Part shown: one piece after another, positions 1-9,141 of the stretch
How positions within the stretch are numbered: the stretch's first letter is position 1
Layout: every line of letters begins with the position of its first letter
Assembly: GCF_025449335.1 (NCBI RefSeq)
Contig: NZ_CP104883.1
Span: 1,480,501-1,544,500, forward strand
Length of the DNA: 64,000 nucleotides
Reading direction: 5' to 3'
Source of the DNA: Bartonella sp. HY328
Lineage (GTDB): Bacteria > Pseudomonadota > Alphaproteobacteria > Rhizobiales > Rhizobiaceae
Position numbers and translations under genes: made by a program
Notes under the pieces: model-generated
Told to the model about the DNA's origin: nothing
The model's database searches: none
The model's input: the letters and a program-made list of their open reading frames with translations, nothing else

Positions 1-135
1 TTGCTTTTTCAAAAACAAGGCGCTCAGCATTTATGATCGCTCGTCTTTCTCATTTGCTTTTTTTCAAAAACAAATGCGCTCAGCATTTATGATCGCTCGT
101 CTTCTTCATTTGCTTTTTTGAAAAACAAATGCGCT
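1..135. repeat. imperfect tandem repeat, period about 55-56 bp
   Basis: About two and a half copies of a unit with a poly-T/poly-A core followed by gcgctcagcatttatgatcg and a tcgtct tail. The cgctcagcat core sits at 21-30 and again at 77-86; the third copy stops after the gcgct at 131-135. It lies at the window edge, so further copies may precede it. No reading frame runs through it. The T-run, A-run and gcgc parts could pair, so it might be a duplicated transcript end of the gene to the left, but that gene is not in view. Confidence 0.75.
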
Positions 136-297
136 CGCTTTAAAAACTCTATTGGATTTTGTAGCAAAATGAAATATTATTCAAAATACTGATTTAGATC
201 TATACTAAATTATTGCGTTAATAACCTTTAATTTATTTTATTTTACTTAAAATTATTACCAAAAATAATTGATTAAAGGCGGCTTGTAGGGGATTCT

Positions 298-3200
298 ATG
301 CACATTATAGGTATGGTATTGGGGTGCTTCTTAGGAGGTGCATTTTTTGGGTGGTGGGGTGCATTATTTGGCACATTAATAGGCCTAGGCATAACCGCGC
401 AAATTGCTCTATCAGAATCAAAAAGCCAATTTTCGCTATTACAAAAAAAAGTAGAGTTTCAAGAAGCAAAAATATCTGAGCTTGAACAAATAGTTTCAAG
501 CTTAACGCCAACATTGCCTGAAGAAACCACGCCTAATGAAATTATCTATAAATTTGGTGCTGCAAATGAAGCGGATATGATAAATGAGGCTGAAACGCCC
601 CTTGATATTTCACAAGCACCGCAAAAGCCTAAAGAAGCCTTAGCTGTTAATCAACAAGCGATTGTTTTAGAAAAAGAAACGAATGAGGCTGTTATTTCTG
701 AATTGCCAGAAAAAGCACAAGAAAAAGCACAAGAAAAAGCTCAAGAACAAGCTCTTAAACAAGAAGTTGAGCAGCCAAGGGTAAAAATCAATAAGGTTAA
801 TATCCCCGTTGCAGAACCAGTTTTTGTTTATCCTATTGGCCAAAAATCTAATAAGCCATTAGAGCGCAATGACAGTTTAGCAGATAATGTTAAAGATAAA
901 AATCAAGCGCAGTCTTGGACTTATGAGAGCAGAGCCAAGCCAAAAAGTGAAAGCACTGAAGCCGAAGATTACGCCAACCAAGAAGATTACGCCAGTCAGG
1001 GTGAAAGTCAATATCGCGCCGATGATCTGCCGATTATGAAGTTGTTTGACAAAGTGTCACGCTGGTTTTTACGCGGTAATCCAATTTTAAAAGTTGGTGC
1101 CATTATTCTATTTCTTGGGCTTGCCTTTTTATTACGCTATGTCGCAGCCCATACTTATTTCCCTATTGAGCTTCGTTATGCGGCGGTGGCTTTTGCGGCC
1201 TTTGCGCTTACTGCTATTGGCTGGAAAGTGCGAACGAAAAACCCAGCTTCAGCTTTGATGCTGCAAGGCTTGGGAGTAGGGGTATTCTATCTTACTATTT
1301 TTGCGGCTATGAAGCTGCATCCGCTGATTGATCCTTATATGGGATTTGCCATTTTGGTGCTTGTTGCAGCCGCCGCAATTGTTTTAGCGCTTTTGCAAAA
1401 TTCCTTAAGTTTAATGCTTGCTGCAACAATTGGAGGATTTGCTGCACCAATTTTGGCTTCAACCGGTGGTGGTAGCCATATTGCGCTATTTAGCTATTTT
1501 GCAATTTTGGATATCGCTATTTTAATTATTGCTTGGTTTAAAGCTTGGCGTTCGCTTAACCTTGTTGGTTTTTTTGGCACTTTGTCGATTGGCGGCGCTT
1601 GGGCAATGCGCTCTTATGAACCATCTTTTTATCTTAGCACTCAGCTCTTTTTGATTTTGTTTTTCTTGCTGTTTTTGGGCATTGCTTTATTATTTGCCAA
1701 GCGTCAGCTAATCGAAAGTTTAGACGGCAAAAATGGCGATATAACATCATTGATTAAAGCCGCACAGAAAACTTATTATGTTGATGGCACATTGCTATTT
1801 GGCGTGCCAATTGTTGGCTTTGGTTTGCAATATGCGCTGGTGCGCAATTTCGAGTTTGGCCCTGCATATTCAGCTTTTATACTTGGTGGGTTTTACATTA
1901 TGTTGGCATTTGCCGTCTTAAAACGTGGGCAAAATGCATTACAATTATTATTTGAGTCTTGCCTTGTTTTAGGTTTAATCTTTGCGTCCTTAGCCGTGCC
2001 GCTTGCCTTTGATGCTGAGTGGACAACATCAATATGGGCGCTCGAAGCTAGCGCTATTTATTGGCTTTCATTGCGGCAAAATCATTTAACCTCACGCTAT
2101 TTTTCCTTAGCAGTGTTAACGGGTGCCGTGATAAGTTGGTTTGCAACCTTGGATGCTAACGGCACAGACACTGTTCTTAACGCATCAAAACTTGGCACGG
2201 TGCTTATTGTTTGCTCCTTGGTATTTACATGGTGGAATGCATCAAGGGCTGATAAATCGCGTTGGAAAGAGTGGGAAAGCAATATTCCAGAAATATTGGC
2301 TGGTGCGTCGGTTGTGGCAATCGGTTTAAGCCCGTCGGTTTTCTTTGCCTATTATGGCGCAACAATTGTAACCGCAATTTTATCTACTATCATGGTTATT
2401 ATTGGTCTAAAATTGCACAATTGGGTGGTTAAATTTTTTGCAACTATCTTCTTCTTTTATTCAGGGGTGGTTTATCTGCAGGGCATAAGTGTGCAAAATG
2501 CTTATGCTGAATTTAAGCCCGATTTTCTTCCCATATTTATTTTGTCATTGTCATTATTAATTGCCAGCTTTATGGCGCAATATCAAATTAAAAAAGATGA
2601 CGCTAACAATGATGGCACTCAAAAAGAAGATTTGACCGATAGAATTTTCGAAGGAGTTTTTGTTGGTCTAATGGTGTTGTCATGGGCGTTTATGATTTTG
2701 GCAACCATTGATTATAATGCGGCTGGTTTAATCAAAGTTCATGGTGTTCTGGCTGTTTCTATTGCAAGTTTTATGGTTTGGGCTTTACTTGCACAAAAAT
2801 TTCAATGGCGCATTTTGGCAAATATCTGCCTATGCTTTGCGCCCTATGCGCTTATTATCTTTGTTTGTGCCTTTACCCAAGATTTTTCGGCTGTGCCGAG
2901 CGTAGACGATATTTCTCAATTTGCTGTTGCTGCACTTTATAAGCCTTGGGCCAATTGGGGTTGGTTACTGTGGCCTGCAAGCTTGTTATTACATGGCGCA
3001 ATGTTGTTTAAGCTATTGCCTTTAGGTCAAAAAGACATTGCGCGTGTTGTGCATATTGCTGGTGCTTGGTTGGCTGTTTGCTTGGCGTCTGCAACTTGCA
3101 GCGCGCTGCTTATCGATGTTGCAGGCAGCTTTAATGCATGGCGTTGGCTTGGCTGGCTTGTAGGGCCGGTTGGCTATCTCATTCTAGTTACAGCCAAGGG

Positions 3201-3849
3201 GCAAAAATGGCCGTTGACGAGTGATCCAATGGCCTATCATGTAATAGCAGCTACGCCTGTTGCTGCGCTTACTTTCGGCTGGATTTGGTTTGCCAATATT
3301 ATTAATGATGGTAGTGCAGTACCGCTTCCTTATATTCCGCTGGTTAATCCACTTGATCTGGGGCTACTAATTTCGCTTTTTGCTTTGTTTATGTGGAGCG
3401 ATCGTGAACTATTTATAAAGGAATTTTTGTCTCGTCAGGCCATTTTATTGATATTTGGTGTGACAGGTTTTGCTATTATAACCGCTATAATCTTGCGCTG
3501 CGTTCATCACTTTGCTGGTATTGATTGGCAAACGGCAACGCTTTGGTCATCAACTATTGCTCAAACAACCTTGGCAATTGCTTGGACGGTGATTGCACTT
3601 TCCGCTATGCTGATAGGTAATCGCAAAGGCTTACGCGTATTATGGATTTGTGGTACAACGCTTATTGGCGTTGTTGTTCTCAAATTGTTTACGGTTGATC
3701 TAGGCGGTAGCGGCACTATGGAGCGGATTATTTCCTTTACCGGTGTTGGTCTGCTCTTGTTGATTATTGGTTATTTTGCACCCATGCCACCTAAAGAAAT
3801 GCAAAACCAGTTTAATCAGAAAAAAGACGGTGGGGAGCAAGAATTATGA
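298..3849 (+). CDS. DUF2339 family polytopic membrane protein
   Basis: A 1183-residue integral membrane protein of unknown function that I place in the DUF2339 family. Residues 1-38 form a glycine-rich hydrophobic segment. A short coiled coil (about 45-70) follows, then a charged low-complexity linker (about 80-240) holding an EKAQ tandem repeat near 142-152. From about residue 262 to the end the chain is an almost unbroken series of more than twenty hydrophobic helices, typical of this family. A purine-rich ribosome site (aggggat) lies just before the ATG. The stop overlaps the next gene by 4 bases (ATGA), so the two are translationally coupled. DUF2339 and DUF3999 neighbours are a known pairing; a cell-envelope role is inference only. 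Confidence 0.85.
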   Translation: MHIIGMVLGCFLGGAFFGWWGALFGTLIGLGITAQIALSESKSQFSLLQKKVEFQEAKISELEQIVSSLTPTLPEETTPNEIIYKFGAANEADMINEAETPLDISQAPQKPKEALAVNQQAIVLEKETNEAVISELPEKAQEKAQEKAQEQALKQEVEQPRVKINKVNIPVAEPVFVYPIGQKSNKPLERNDSLADNVKDKNQAQSWTYESRAKPKSESTEAEDYANQEDYASQGESQYRADDLPIMKLFDKVSRWFLRGNPILKVGAIILFLGLAFLLRYVAAHTYFPIELRYAAVAFAAFALTAIGWKVRTKNPASALMLQGLGVGVFYLTIFAAMKLHPLIDPYMGFAILVLVAAAAIVLALLQNSLSLMLAATIGGFAAPILASTGGGSHIALFSYFAILDIAILIIAWFKAWRSLNLVGFFGTLSIGGAWAMRSYEPSFYLSTQLFLILFFLLFLGIALLFAKRQLIESLDGKNGDITSLIKAAQKTYYVDGTLLFGVPIVGFGLQYALVRNFEFGPAYSAFILGGFYIMLAFAVLKRGQNALQLLFESCLVLGLIFASLAVPLAFDAEWTTSIWALEASAIYWLSLRQNHLTSRYFSLAVLTGAVISWFATLDANGTDTVLNASKLGTVLIVCSLVFTWWNASRADKSRWKEWESNIPEILAGASVVAIGLSPSVFFAYYGATIVTAILSTIMVIIGLKLHNWVVKFFATIFFFYSGVVYLQGISVQNAYAEFKPDFLPIFILSLSLLIASFMAQYQIKKDDANNDGTQKEDLTDRIFEGVFVGLMVLSWAFMILATIDYNAAGLIKVHGVLAVSIASFMVWALLAQKFQWRILANICLCFAPYALIIFVCAFTQDFSAVPSVDDISQFAVAALYKPWANWGWLLWPASLLLHGAMLFKLLPLGQKDIARVVHIAGAWLAVCLASATCSALLIDVAGSFNAWRWLGWLVGPVGYLILVTAKGQKWPLTSDPMAYHVIAATPVAALTFGWIWFANIINDGSAVPLPYIPLVNPLDLGLLISLFALFMWSDRELFIKEFLSRQAILLIFGVTGFAIITAIILRCVHHFAGIDWQTATLWSSTIAQTTLAIAWTVIALSAMLIGNRKGLRVLWICGTTLIGVVVLKLFTVDLGGSGTMERIISFTGVGLLLLIIGYFAPMPPKEMQNQFNQKKDGGEQEL

Positions 3850-5258
3850 TGCGCTTTATATATGTTTTTGTAGCCCTTTTTATTGGTTTGCAAATACCAA
3901 AAGCACTACTAGCGGCAGAAGTAATTGAGAAAGATGCAAGCTTGGAGCTTGCTGGCAAAGGCCCTTGGTACCAGTTGCCGCTTGATGCTACGCTGCAATT
4001 ACAATCAGGCAGCGCGGAGCTAGGCGATATTCGCATTTTAGACAGCGATGGCAAGGCGCAGCCCTATGCCTTTTTTAACCAATCTGATTTAAGATTAAAC
4101 CAGCCTAATTTAGTGCGCCGCCGACAGCTACAAACGGAGCTTTATCCATTGCGTGGAAATGACGCAAAAAATGGCTACCAGTCTAATATAAGTATTAATA
4201 ATAGCCGTGATGGCACGTCTATCATTATCAATAATGATGGTGTTAGTCGCCCCAATGATGACACCGTGCTTGGCTTTATAATAGATTTAAAGCAGGTTGT
4301 TACTGGCATTGAGCAATTGGAAATTGATTGGGCGCCATCAAAGGATGGCTTTTTTCCTTATCGTTTAGAAATTAGCGATGATTTGGTGCGTTGGCGCTCG
4401 CTTGAAAATGGTGAGCTTTATCGTTTAACCAATGATAATAGTGAAATTGCCAAAACAAGTCTTGATATCAGAGCTACTCAAGGTCGGTACTTGCGTTTAA
4501 TGTGGCTTGATAAGACAAAGACGGCCACCATAAAACAAGTTGGTGTTAGTTCTCGCGAGGTTATCGCTGCAAATTTAAAGTTTGAACCAGTTTGGAGTGC
4601 TACTTTACCAGCTAAGCGTGTTTCTAAGGACAATTTAAGCCGTGAAATTTATGAGCTAACCTTTGCTGCACCGCATAATATAAATGGATTAAAAGTCCAA
4701 TTACCTGATGGTTACAGCTTGGCACCATTTACGCTTTATGGTTCTAATTTTACCAATACTGGTAATTGGTTTTTGTTGCGCCAAGGCATGTTTTATCAAC
4801 TGCAAGGAAAAGATGGCGAGTTAACCCGACTTGATAGTGTGGAATTGCGTGATAATTCCTTATCCCAGATAAGAATTGAAATTGATAAGCGCGGCGGTGG
4901 GCTTGATCTTGATGTTTTGCCCGTTGAAGTTGCTTTAGAGCCTACTAGTCTTGTATTTTTGGCTCGCGGTAAAGCACCTTTTTCCTTGCATATTGGCCAA
5001 AGGCAGCAAAATTCTATGGCGCTTGAATTTGCCAATCTTGTGCCAGGTGCCATTGATATTGATGATGAGCGCATTAGCCATGCAACCTTAATTGAACCGT
5101 TAAAAAATGTTGTTGAAGCACCGATTGTTGAGACGCCTGCTGAGACAAATTGGAAGCAGTTTGTGCTATGGGCCGTTTTGATTGTTGGGGTTGCGTTTTT
5201 GGTGTTAATGGCGTTTCAGCTCTTGCGGCAGGCCGAGCAAAATAAAAATAAAACGTAA
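3846..5258 (+). CDS. DUF3999 family membrane-anchored periplasmic protein
   Basis: A 470-residue protein of the DUF3999 type. It has an N-terminal signal peptide (hydrophobic residues 3-22, cleavage probably near the Ala-Ala at 23-24). A long beta-rich periplasmic part contains repeated RYLRL- and YRLE-like strands. One C-terminal helix (about 436-458) is followed by a short basic tail, so it is a type I topology protein. It begins inside the stop codon of the DUF2339 gene; a second ATG three bases on is also possible. The coupling suggests the two products act in one envelope complex. Function is unknown; an F5/8-type carbohydrate-binding fold has been suggested for such regions, but I cannot show it here. 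Confidence 0.85.
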   Translation: MMRFIYVFVALFIGLQIPKALLAAEVIEKDASLELAGKGPWYQLPLDATLQLQSGSAELGDIRILDSDGKAQPYAFFNQSDLRLNQPNLVRRRQLQTELYPLRGNDAKNGYQSNISINNSRDGTSIIINNDGVSRPNDDTVLGFIIDLKQVVTGIEQLEIDWAPSKDGFFPYRLEISDDLVRWRSLENGELYRLTNDNSEIAKTSLDIRATQGRYLRLMWLDKTKTATIKQVGVSSREVIAANLKFEPVWSATLPAKRVSKDNLSREIYELTFAAPHNINGLKVQLPDGYSLAPFTLYGSNFTNTGNWFLLRQGMFYQLQGKDGELTRLDSVELRDNSLSQIRIEIDKRGGGLDLDVLPVEVALEPTSLVFLARGKAPFSLHIGQRQQNSMALEFANLVPGAIDIDDERISHATLIEPLKNVVEAPIVETPAETNWKQFVLWAVLIVGVAFLVLMAFQLLRQAEQNKNKT

Positions 5259-5313
5259 AATTTAAAGCTTTGCTTTGATTAGATTTTCTGCAAAGGCATA
5301 AGGATAAAGATTT

Positions 5314-5340
5314 AAAGCTTCTCGAGTTATGAGGGGCTTT
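5314..5340 (+). terminator. probable intrinsic terminator after the DUF3999 gene
   Basis: Ten-pair stem with two G-U pairs between AAAGCTTCTC and GAGGGGCTTT, a 7-base loop, then a T-rich stretch. It lies 56 bases after the DUF3999 stop and would end the two-gene operon. Confidence 0.6.
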
Positions 5341-6025
5341 AACTTTTTATCCTATTACGTTTTCAAATCTTTCATCATCAATTTGTCATAAGTTTTCATT
5401 TTACACTGATAATTAGATTATCTGAATGTTGATGGTTAGAGTTTGCAGTTGCAAATTTTATATTTAAGACAATAAAACTCTAAGTTTAAATCCTATCCAA
5501 CAGGCGATAAATGAGCCTGCAATATTACAGCATAAATAGTCATCAATCGATGAGAGCTATCTTCTAAGTTTTAAAAACATAGAAGAAAATTTAAAATTTT
5601 AACGCAAATTCTAACCTTGCTCAAAGGACAAAGCTATGCTGACCCTAAAATCACTGCCAATATATTATAGAAATATTTCATTGACATAGGCAAAATTAAA
5701 TACCAAATAATCTATGCCAATCATCAAAACTAACCTTATTTTAATAATTGCAATGTTTTACATTATTATAGCTTGATGTTTTCAAGCTGCATTTACCTAC
5801 CAATATAACAAGTTTAGATTTTCCCTTAAGCTAATTGCAACGATGCTTAACTGTTATGAACAGCGCCTGAAAGAATTGTAAAAGACTTAATGGATAACTA
5901 TAAGCCATATAAGGTAAAATTAGGCTTCACGTACCCCAATGCTTGTATAGAGATTAAAACTTAATTGAGATATAATGCAGCTAACTTGAAGTTCGCGGAA
6001 AGTCCCTCACAATGCCCGAGCTTTT
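5341..6025. other. gene-free AT-rich stretch with one broken small frame
   Basis: No intact gene was recognised in these 685 bases. One plus-strand frame from ATG 5714 to TAA 5881 reads a signal-peptide-like hydrophobic start (MPIIKTNLILIIAMFY...), meets an in-frame TGA after 20 codons, and continues open for 34 more codons. It has no clear ribosome site. It may be a decayed small secreted protein or chance. Confidence 0.4.
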
Positions 6026-6547
6026 CTATTTCTTTGCAGTAAAAAACCGAAATAAAGATCCATCTGTAAGTTTACAAACACCTGTTGTATTGAGCTGTCT
6101 GATATTGACAATATATTCGCAATTTCCCCGCATACCGCTAGATGAGTAAATTGTAATAACACCCTGCATTGCAGAAGGTGATATATTTGACGACTGATAA
6201 TTCGCGCTCGTACTCCCTCCAATCGCGACCGCACCACCATAAGAATTGCTCACATAGGCACTACCAGAGGTCTGAGAATAAATCGTCCCCCAATTCCGAT
6301 AACTTCCGTCTACGGTCATAGCTTGTCCTTCGAAGTTTTTTCCTGACATTTGGAAATTGAAATTGACATGTCCCGTAAGTGGATCAACATAATCAAATTT
6401 TACCAAGCCGTGTTTACTTGCCGCAGAATTTAACGGATAAAGGGATGCCTGCATCAAAACACCACGATTATTTAACGATGTATTTTGTGTACATGCACAC
6501 AATATAAAACAACAAGTTATAATGAAGGCCTTGTAAGAGTAGTGCAT
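6026..6547 (-). CDS. hypothetical lipoprotein, 173 aa
   Basis: Not recognised as a known family. It starts at an ATG with a good ribosome site (GAGGAC about 5 bases upstream). The N-terminus has a lysine, a hydrophobic stretch and a lipobox-like Leu-Cys-Ala-Cys with Cys19 as the likely lipidated residue. The mature part is rich in Ser, Gly, Asn and Tyr (about residues 80-125). Two cysteines (C143 and C158) near the end could form a disulfide. The composition suggests a small surface or outer-membrane lipoprotein. It stands alone, divergent from the next gene, in an AT-rich accessory stretch. No function is proposed. Confidence 0.6.
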   Translation of the reverse strand: MHYSYKAFIITCCFILCACTQNTSLNNRGVLMQASLYPLNSAASKHGLVKFDYVDPLTGHVNFNFQMSGKNFEGQAMTVDGSYRNWGTIYSQTSGSAYVSNSYGGAVAIGGSTSANYQSSNISPSAMQGVITIYSSSGMRGNCEYIVNIRQLNTTGVCKLTDGSLFRFFTAKK

Positions 6548-6856
6548 GTAGTCCTCATGAAAATGTTAAGAAAAATTGGAAAACTTAATAGCGAAGATAA
6601 TTCAAAAAATTTAATTGTAAAGCGCCTCCAAAGCATTATATTTTTGTGACTGCTGTTTAAAGTAGTATTTACAACCAATAGAAATATTATGATATGTTAA
6701 ATAACAATTGAGGGATGATATAGCTAAAAAATTCAAATCAATGATTTTAGAAAAAATGCCGCATTAAAAACGTAAATATTTGATGTAAACCATGAAAATG
6801 CATTAAATAAAAGCACATTTTAATCTTGTTATTCGTCGACTATCTAAAGGGACGTA
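6548..6856. other. divergent intergenic region
   Basis: 309 AT-rich bases between the divergent lipoprotein gene and the 125-aa secreted protein gene. It must hold both promoters, but I could not single out convincing -35/-10 pairs or an operator. Confidence 0.5.
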
Positions 6857-7234
6857 ATGATGAAATATATTATATTAATTAGTATGATATTTCTTTCTAA
6901 TTTCTTATTTATTGATAATTCAATATCGAGCGATGCTGTAAAATATAATATAAATTATAATGGCTTAAGGGCTTGCTATATCGTTAAAGATAGCAGTATT
7001 AGCGTTGATAGCAAAAATATTGTGGTTAAATTTTTATCAAACAGTATAGGGCCACGTGGTATAGGTGGCTGTGGTTGTACCTCAGCCTTATTAAAGGTTA
7101 AAATTTTAAATACTATAAATGGCGAACAAATCGCCCAAAAAATCATTGATCCGCAATCAGATTATAAATTGGTGAAATTTAAAAATAAAGGTTATAAGCA
7201 TATTGAACTGCGCCTTAGCTGTAATAATACTTAA
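6857..7234 (+). CDS. hypothetical small secreted protein, 125 aa
   Basis: Not recognised. ATG is preceded by aaaggga; a second ATG follows at once, so the start may be 6860. Residues 4-22 are hydrophobic and look like a signal peptide, with cleavage plausible around the Ser-Ser-Asp at 24-26. The mature protein is about 100 residues, basic and Asn/Ile-rich, with a Gly-Cys-Gly-Cys cluster near residues 72-75 and two more cysteines, suggesting disulfides. Codon and base use is markedly AT-rich compared with the core genes to the right. It has no operon partner. Confidence 0.55.
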   Translation: MMKYIILISMIFLSNFLFIDNSISSDAVKYNINYNGLRACYIVKDSSISVDSKNIVVKFLSNSIGPRGIGGCGCTSALLKVKILNTINGEQIAQKIIDPQSDYKLVKFKNKGYKHIELRLSCNNT

Positions 7235-7398
7235 TTGGCAAAATCGATGTAACTAACGCGATGATATGCGCAGCAGCTAAAAGAAGCGTGATAGCTGTAT
7301 AGCTTTGCTTATGACAAAACAGACCGCGCGGCTTGCCATTTATTACCAACCCTTTTTGGCCTAAAGTATAGCCAGCCTATATTTTAAAAATGAATAAT

Positions 7399-7995
7399 TT
7401 ATTGATAGTGCCAATTAGCTTCTAAACATAGCTTAACTGGTTCTTGCCAAACATTTTTATCACCTTTAAATGGATTGGTAAATTTTTTAAATTCATGTAC
7501 ATTCATTAATTTTCCATTTGCAAAGATAATTATTTTTTCTTTGTTTAAAGTTTCATCAAAGGCAACATCTTGAAAATGAAAATAGTAAACTTTTTCTTGC
7601 CCACGCTTTAAGGCTATTAATTTTAGTATTTCCTCGCTATACCATATTGGTTCCTCACGTAATGTGATGAAATTTTTTTTACTCTTATAGTTTTTGTAAT
7701 ATAAAACTATTGATTCATAATAAAAATCTTGTTGCCATTTTATGTCTTTATCATAAGCAGTAAAGCTTACGGCTATAAGGGGATATGTACTCTCAAATTT
7801 TTTGGAAAAATCTGTTTCAATCATTCGATTGGTTTGCTTATCAACCACGATAGGCGCGGTCACATATAATTTTACCTGCATACCATCGGTTATAATTTCG
7901 CTCTTGCAAATATCGTTTTCTAAAGTTTCAGCTTTTGTTTGAAAACTAGAAAACATTAAAAAGCTAAATAAAAAAAATCTACTTAACCTAGACAT
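7399..7995 (-). CDS. hypothetical secreted protein, 198 aa
   Basis: Not recognised. I start it at the ATG at 7995 because AACGAGG lies 6 bases upstream; an in-frame ATG seven codons earlier (8016) lacks a ribosome site. Residues 1-22 (MSRLSRFFLFSFLMFSSFQT) form a signal peptide, with cleavage likely after Lys-Ala. Two cysteines, one soon after the cleavage site and one about eight residues from the end, could pair. The C-terminal motif FTNPFKGDKNVWQEP recurs almost unchanged in the degenerate gene about 350 bases upstream, so this is the intact member of a local two-copy family. Role unknown. Confidence 0.6.
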   Translation of the reverse strand: MSRLSRFFLFSFLMFSSFQTKAETLENDICKSEIITDGMQVKLYVTAPIVVDKQTNRMIETDFSKKFESTYPLIAVSFTAYDKDIKWQQDFYYESIVLYYKNYKSKKNFITLREEPIWYSEEILKLIALKRGQEKVYYFHFQDVAFDETLNKEKIIIFANGKLMNVHEFKKFTNPFKGDKNVWQEPVKLCLEANWHYQ

Positions 7996-8018
7996 TGATA
8001 ACCTCGTTACCGGCAATT

Positions 8019-8122
8019 AGAGCGCATTTCGATCTGATTGGATCCAATCGGCGCTCTAATCCATTGTTTATACCGCGTTTTTTGTCCGAAAACCGCTTCA
8101 CACTTTTCGGAAAACGCTCTAA
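8019..8122. repeat. RIME-like dispersed intergenic repeat, copy 1
   Basis: About 104 bases with two imperfect palindromes: agagcgcatttcgatc...ggcgctct, then a block built around ccgaaaaccgcttcacac and ending in a cgctctaa. The same element recurs at 25803-25907 and 37559-37663 with only scattered changes. Size and structure fit the RIME (rhizobium intergenic mosaic element) class. It lies just upstream of the 7399-7995 gene. Confidence 0.8.
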
Positions 8123-8345
8123 ATGGTGGTTCTTTTAAATATGTTTTGCGGCCCAAAAAGATTAAAGGACAAGTTATTTAAGCATGTAAGAGTTGAGTTG
8201 GCAAACAATGATTGTGAAGGCCGTTTGAATTTTTTGCCACTTGGTTGCGTGTAAACGATACGGTTAACCTGCGTCATTGCAAATATATTGGTTATCAATT
8301 GCTATAACTCAAACATTAATAAAAAAAGCTTTTAGAATGTAGGAC

Positions 8346-8970
8346 TTAATCCGCATATGACCATTCAATTTCTTGGCAGACGGTAAATGGTTCTTGCCAA
8401 ATATTTTTGTCATTTTTATATGGATTAGTAAACTCAATAAAAGGGTCGATTTCTTTAAGCTCAGCTAATTGTCCCGATACGCCAACAATTGCTTTATAGC
8501 CCTGTTCTTTATATATTTGTTCAAAATACGGGCGATGCAAATGGTTGAAGACTACTATAGAGTTGCCTTGTTTTAGATTAAAAACGTTAAGGATATCTTT
8601 TTTTGTATGCCCATATGCTGTTAACGCACCATGAATATCAGCATGATCTTTCTCATTGGAGCGACGGTACCAACTGTAAATGCCTTTTTTATACAAATCT
8701 TTTTGTATTTTTATATCTTGATTAAGTGCAGTTAATATTACAACAAGGCCAGGAGACTCATAGTCTATACCGTTTAAAATAAAATTACCGTCATTAAGAA
8801 TGTTATCGGTATCACGTTCACCCTAATGGTTTTGGGGACAAGTAATTCAATTTTCATATTGCTAAGGTAAAGGACATTTGGCAGTTATTAAAATCTATAT
8901 CAGAAGCACTTGTTTTAGATATATGAAATAATAAAACCGTAAATAATAATATTCTGATTAGTATGACCAC
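8346..8970 (-). pseudogene. frameshifted paralogue of the 7399-7995 secreted protein
   Basis: Reading from a GTG at 8970 with an AAGGA ribosome site gives a signal peptide (VVILIRILLFTVLLFHISK), then runs into TGA at 8854-8856. A second frame supplies NMKIELLVPKTI, matching GMQVKLYVTAPIV of the neighbour. A third frame, open from the TAG at 8823, supplies YESPGLVVILTALNQDIK (neighbour FESTYPLIAVSFTAYDKDIK) and ends FTNPYKNDKNIWQEP, near-identical to its neighbour. So two frameshifts, near 8856-8880 and 8823-8835, break an ancestral gene of about 205 codons. The last 116 codons form an open frame with a TTG at 8696, but I read that as a remnant, not a gene. Confidence 0.75.
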
Positions 8971-9141
8971 GATAAAATCCTTAATAAATCTAATTTACCA
9001 ATATAAATATTTTTTAATAATAGGCGATAACATTATAGAATTTTAAATAATTATATATATTATACTTATATCAATAAATAATATTTAAATATAGCTTGCT
9101 AGCAACAATTTATTTTGGATGACACATAGGTCAATAATGCG

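Noticed and set aside
8346..8696. 116-aa frame as an independent gene
   Set aside because: Homology to the neighbouring secreted protein continues upstream through two frameshifts and a signal peptide, so it is the tail of a pseudogene starting at 8970.
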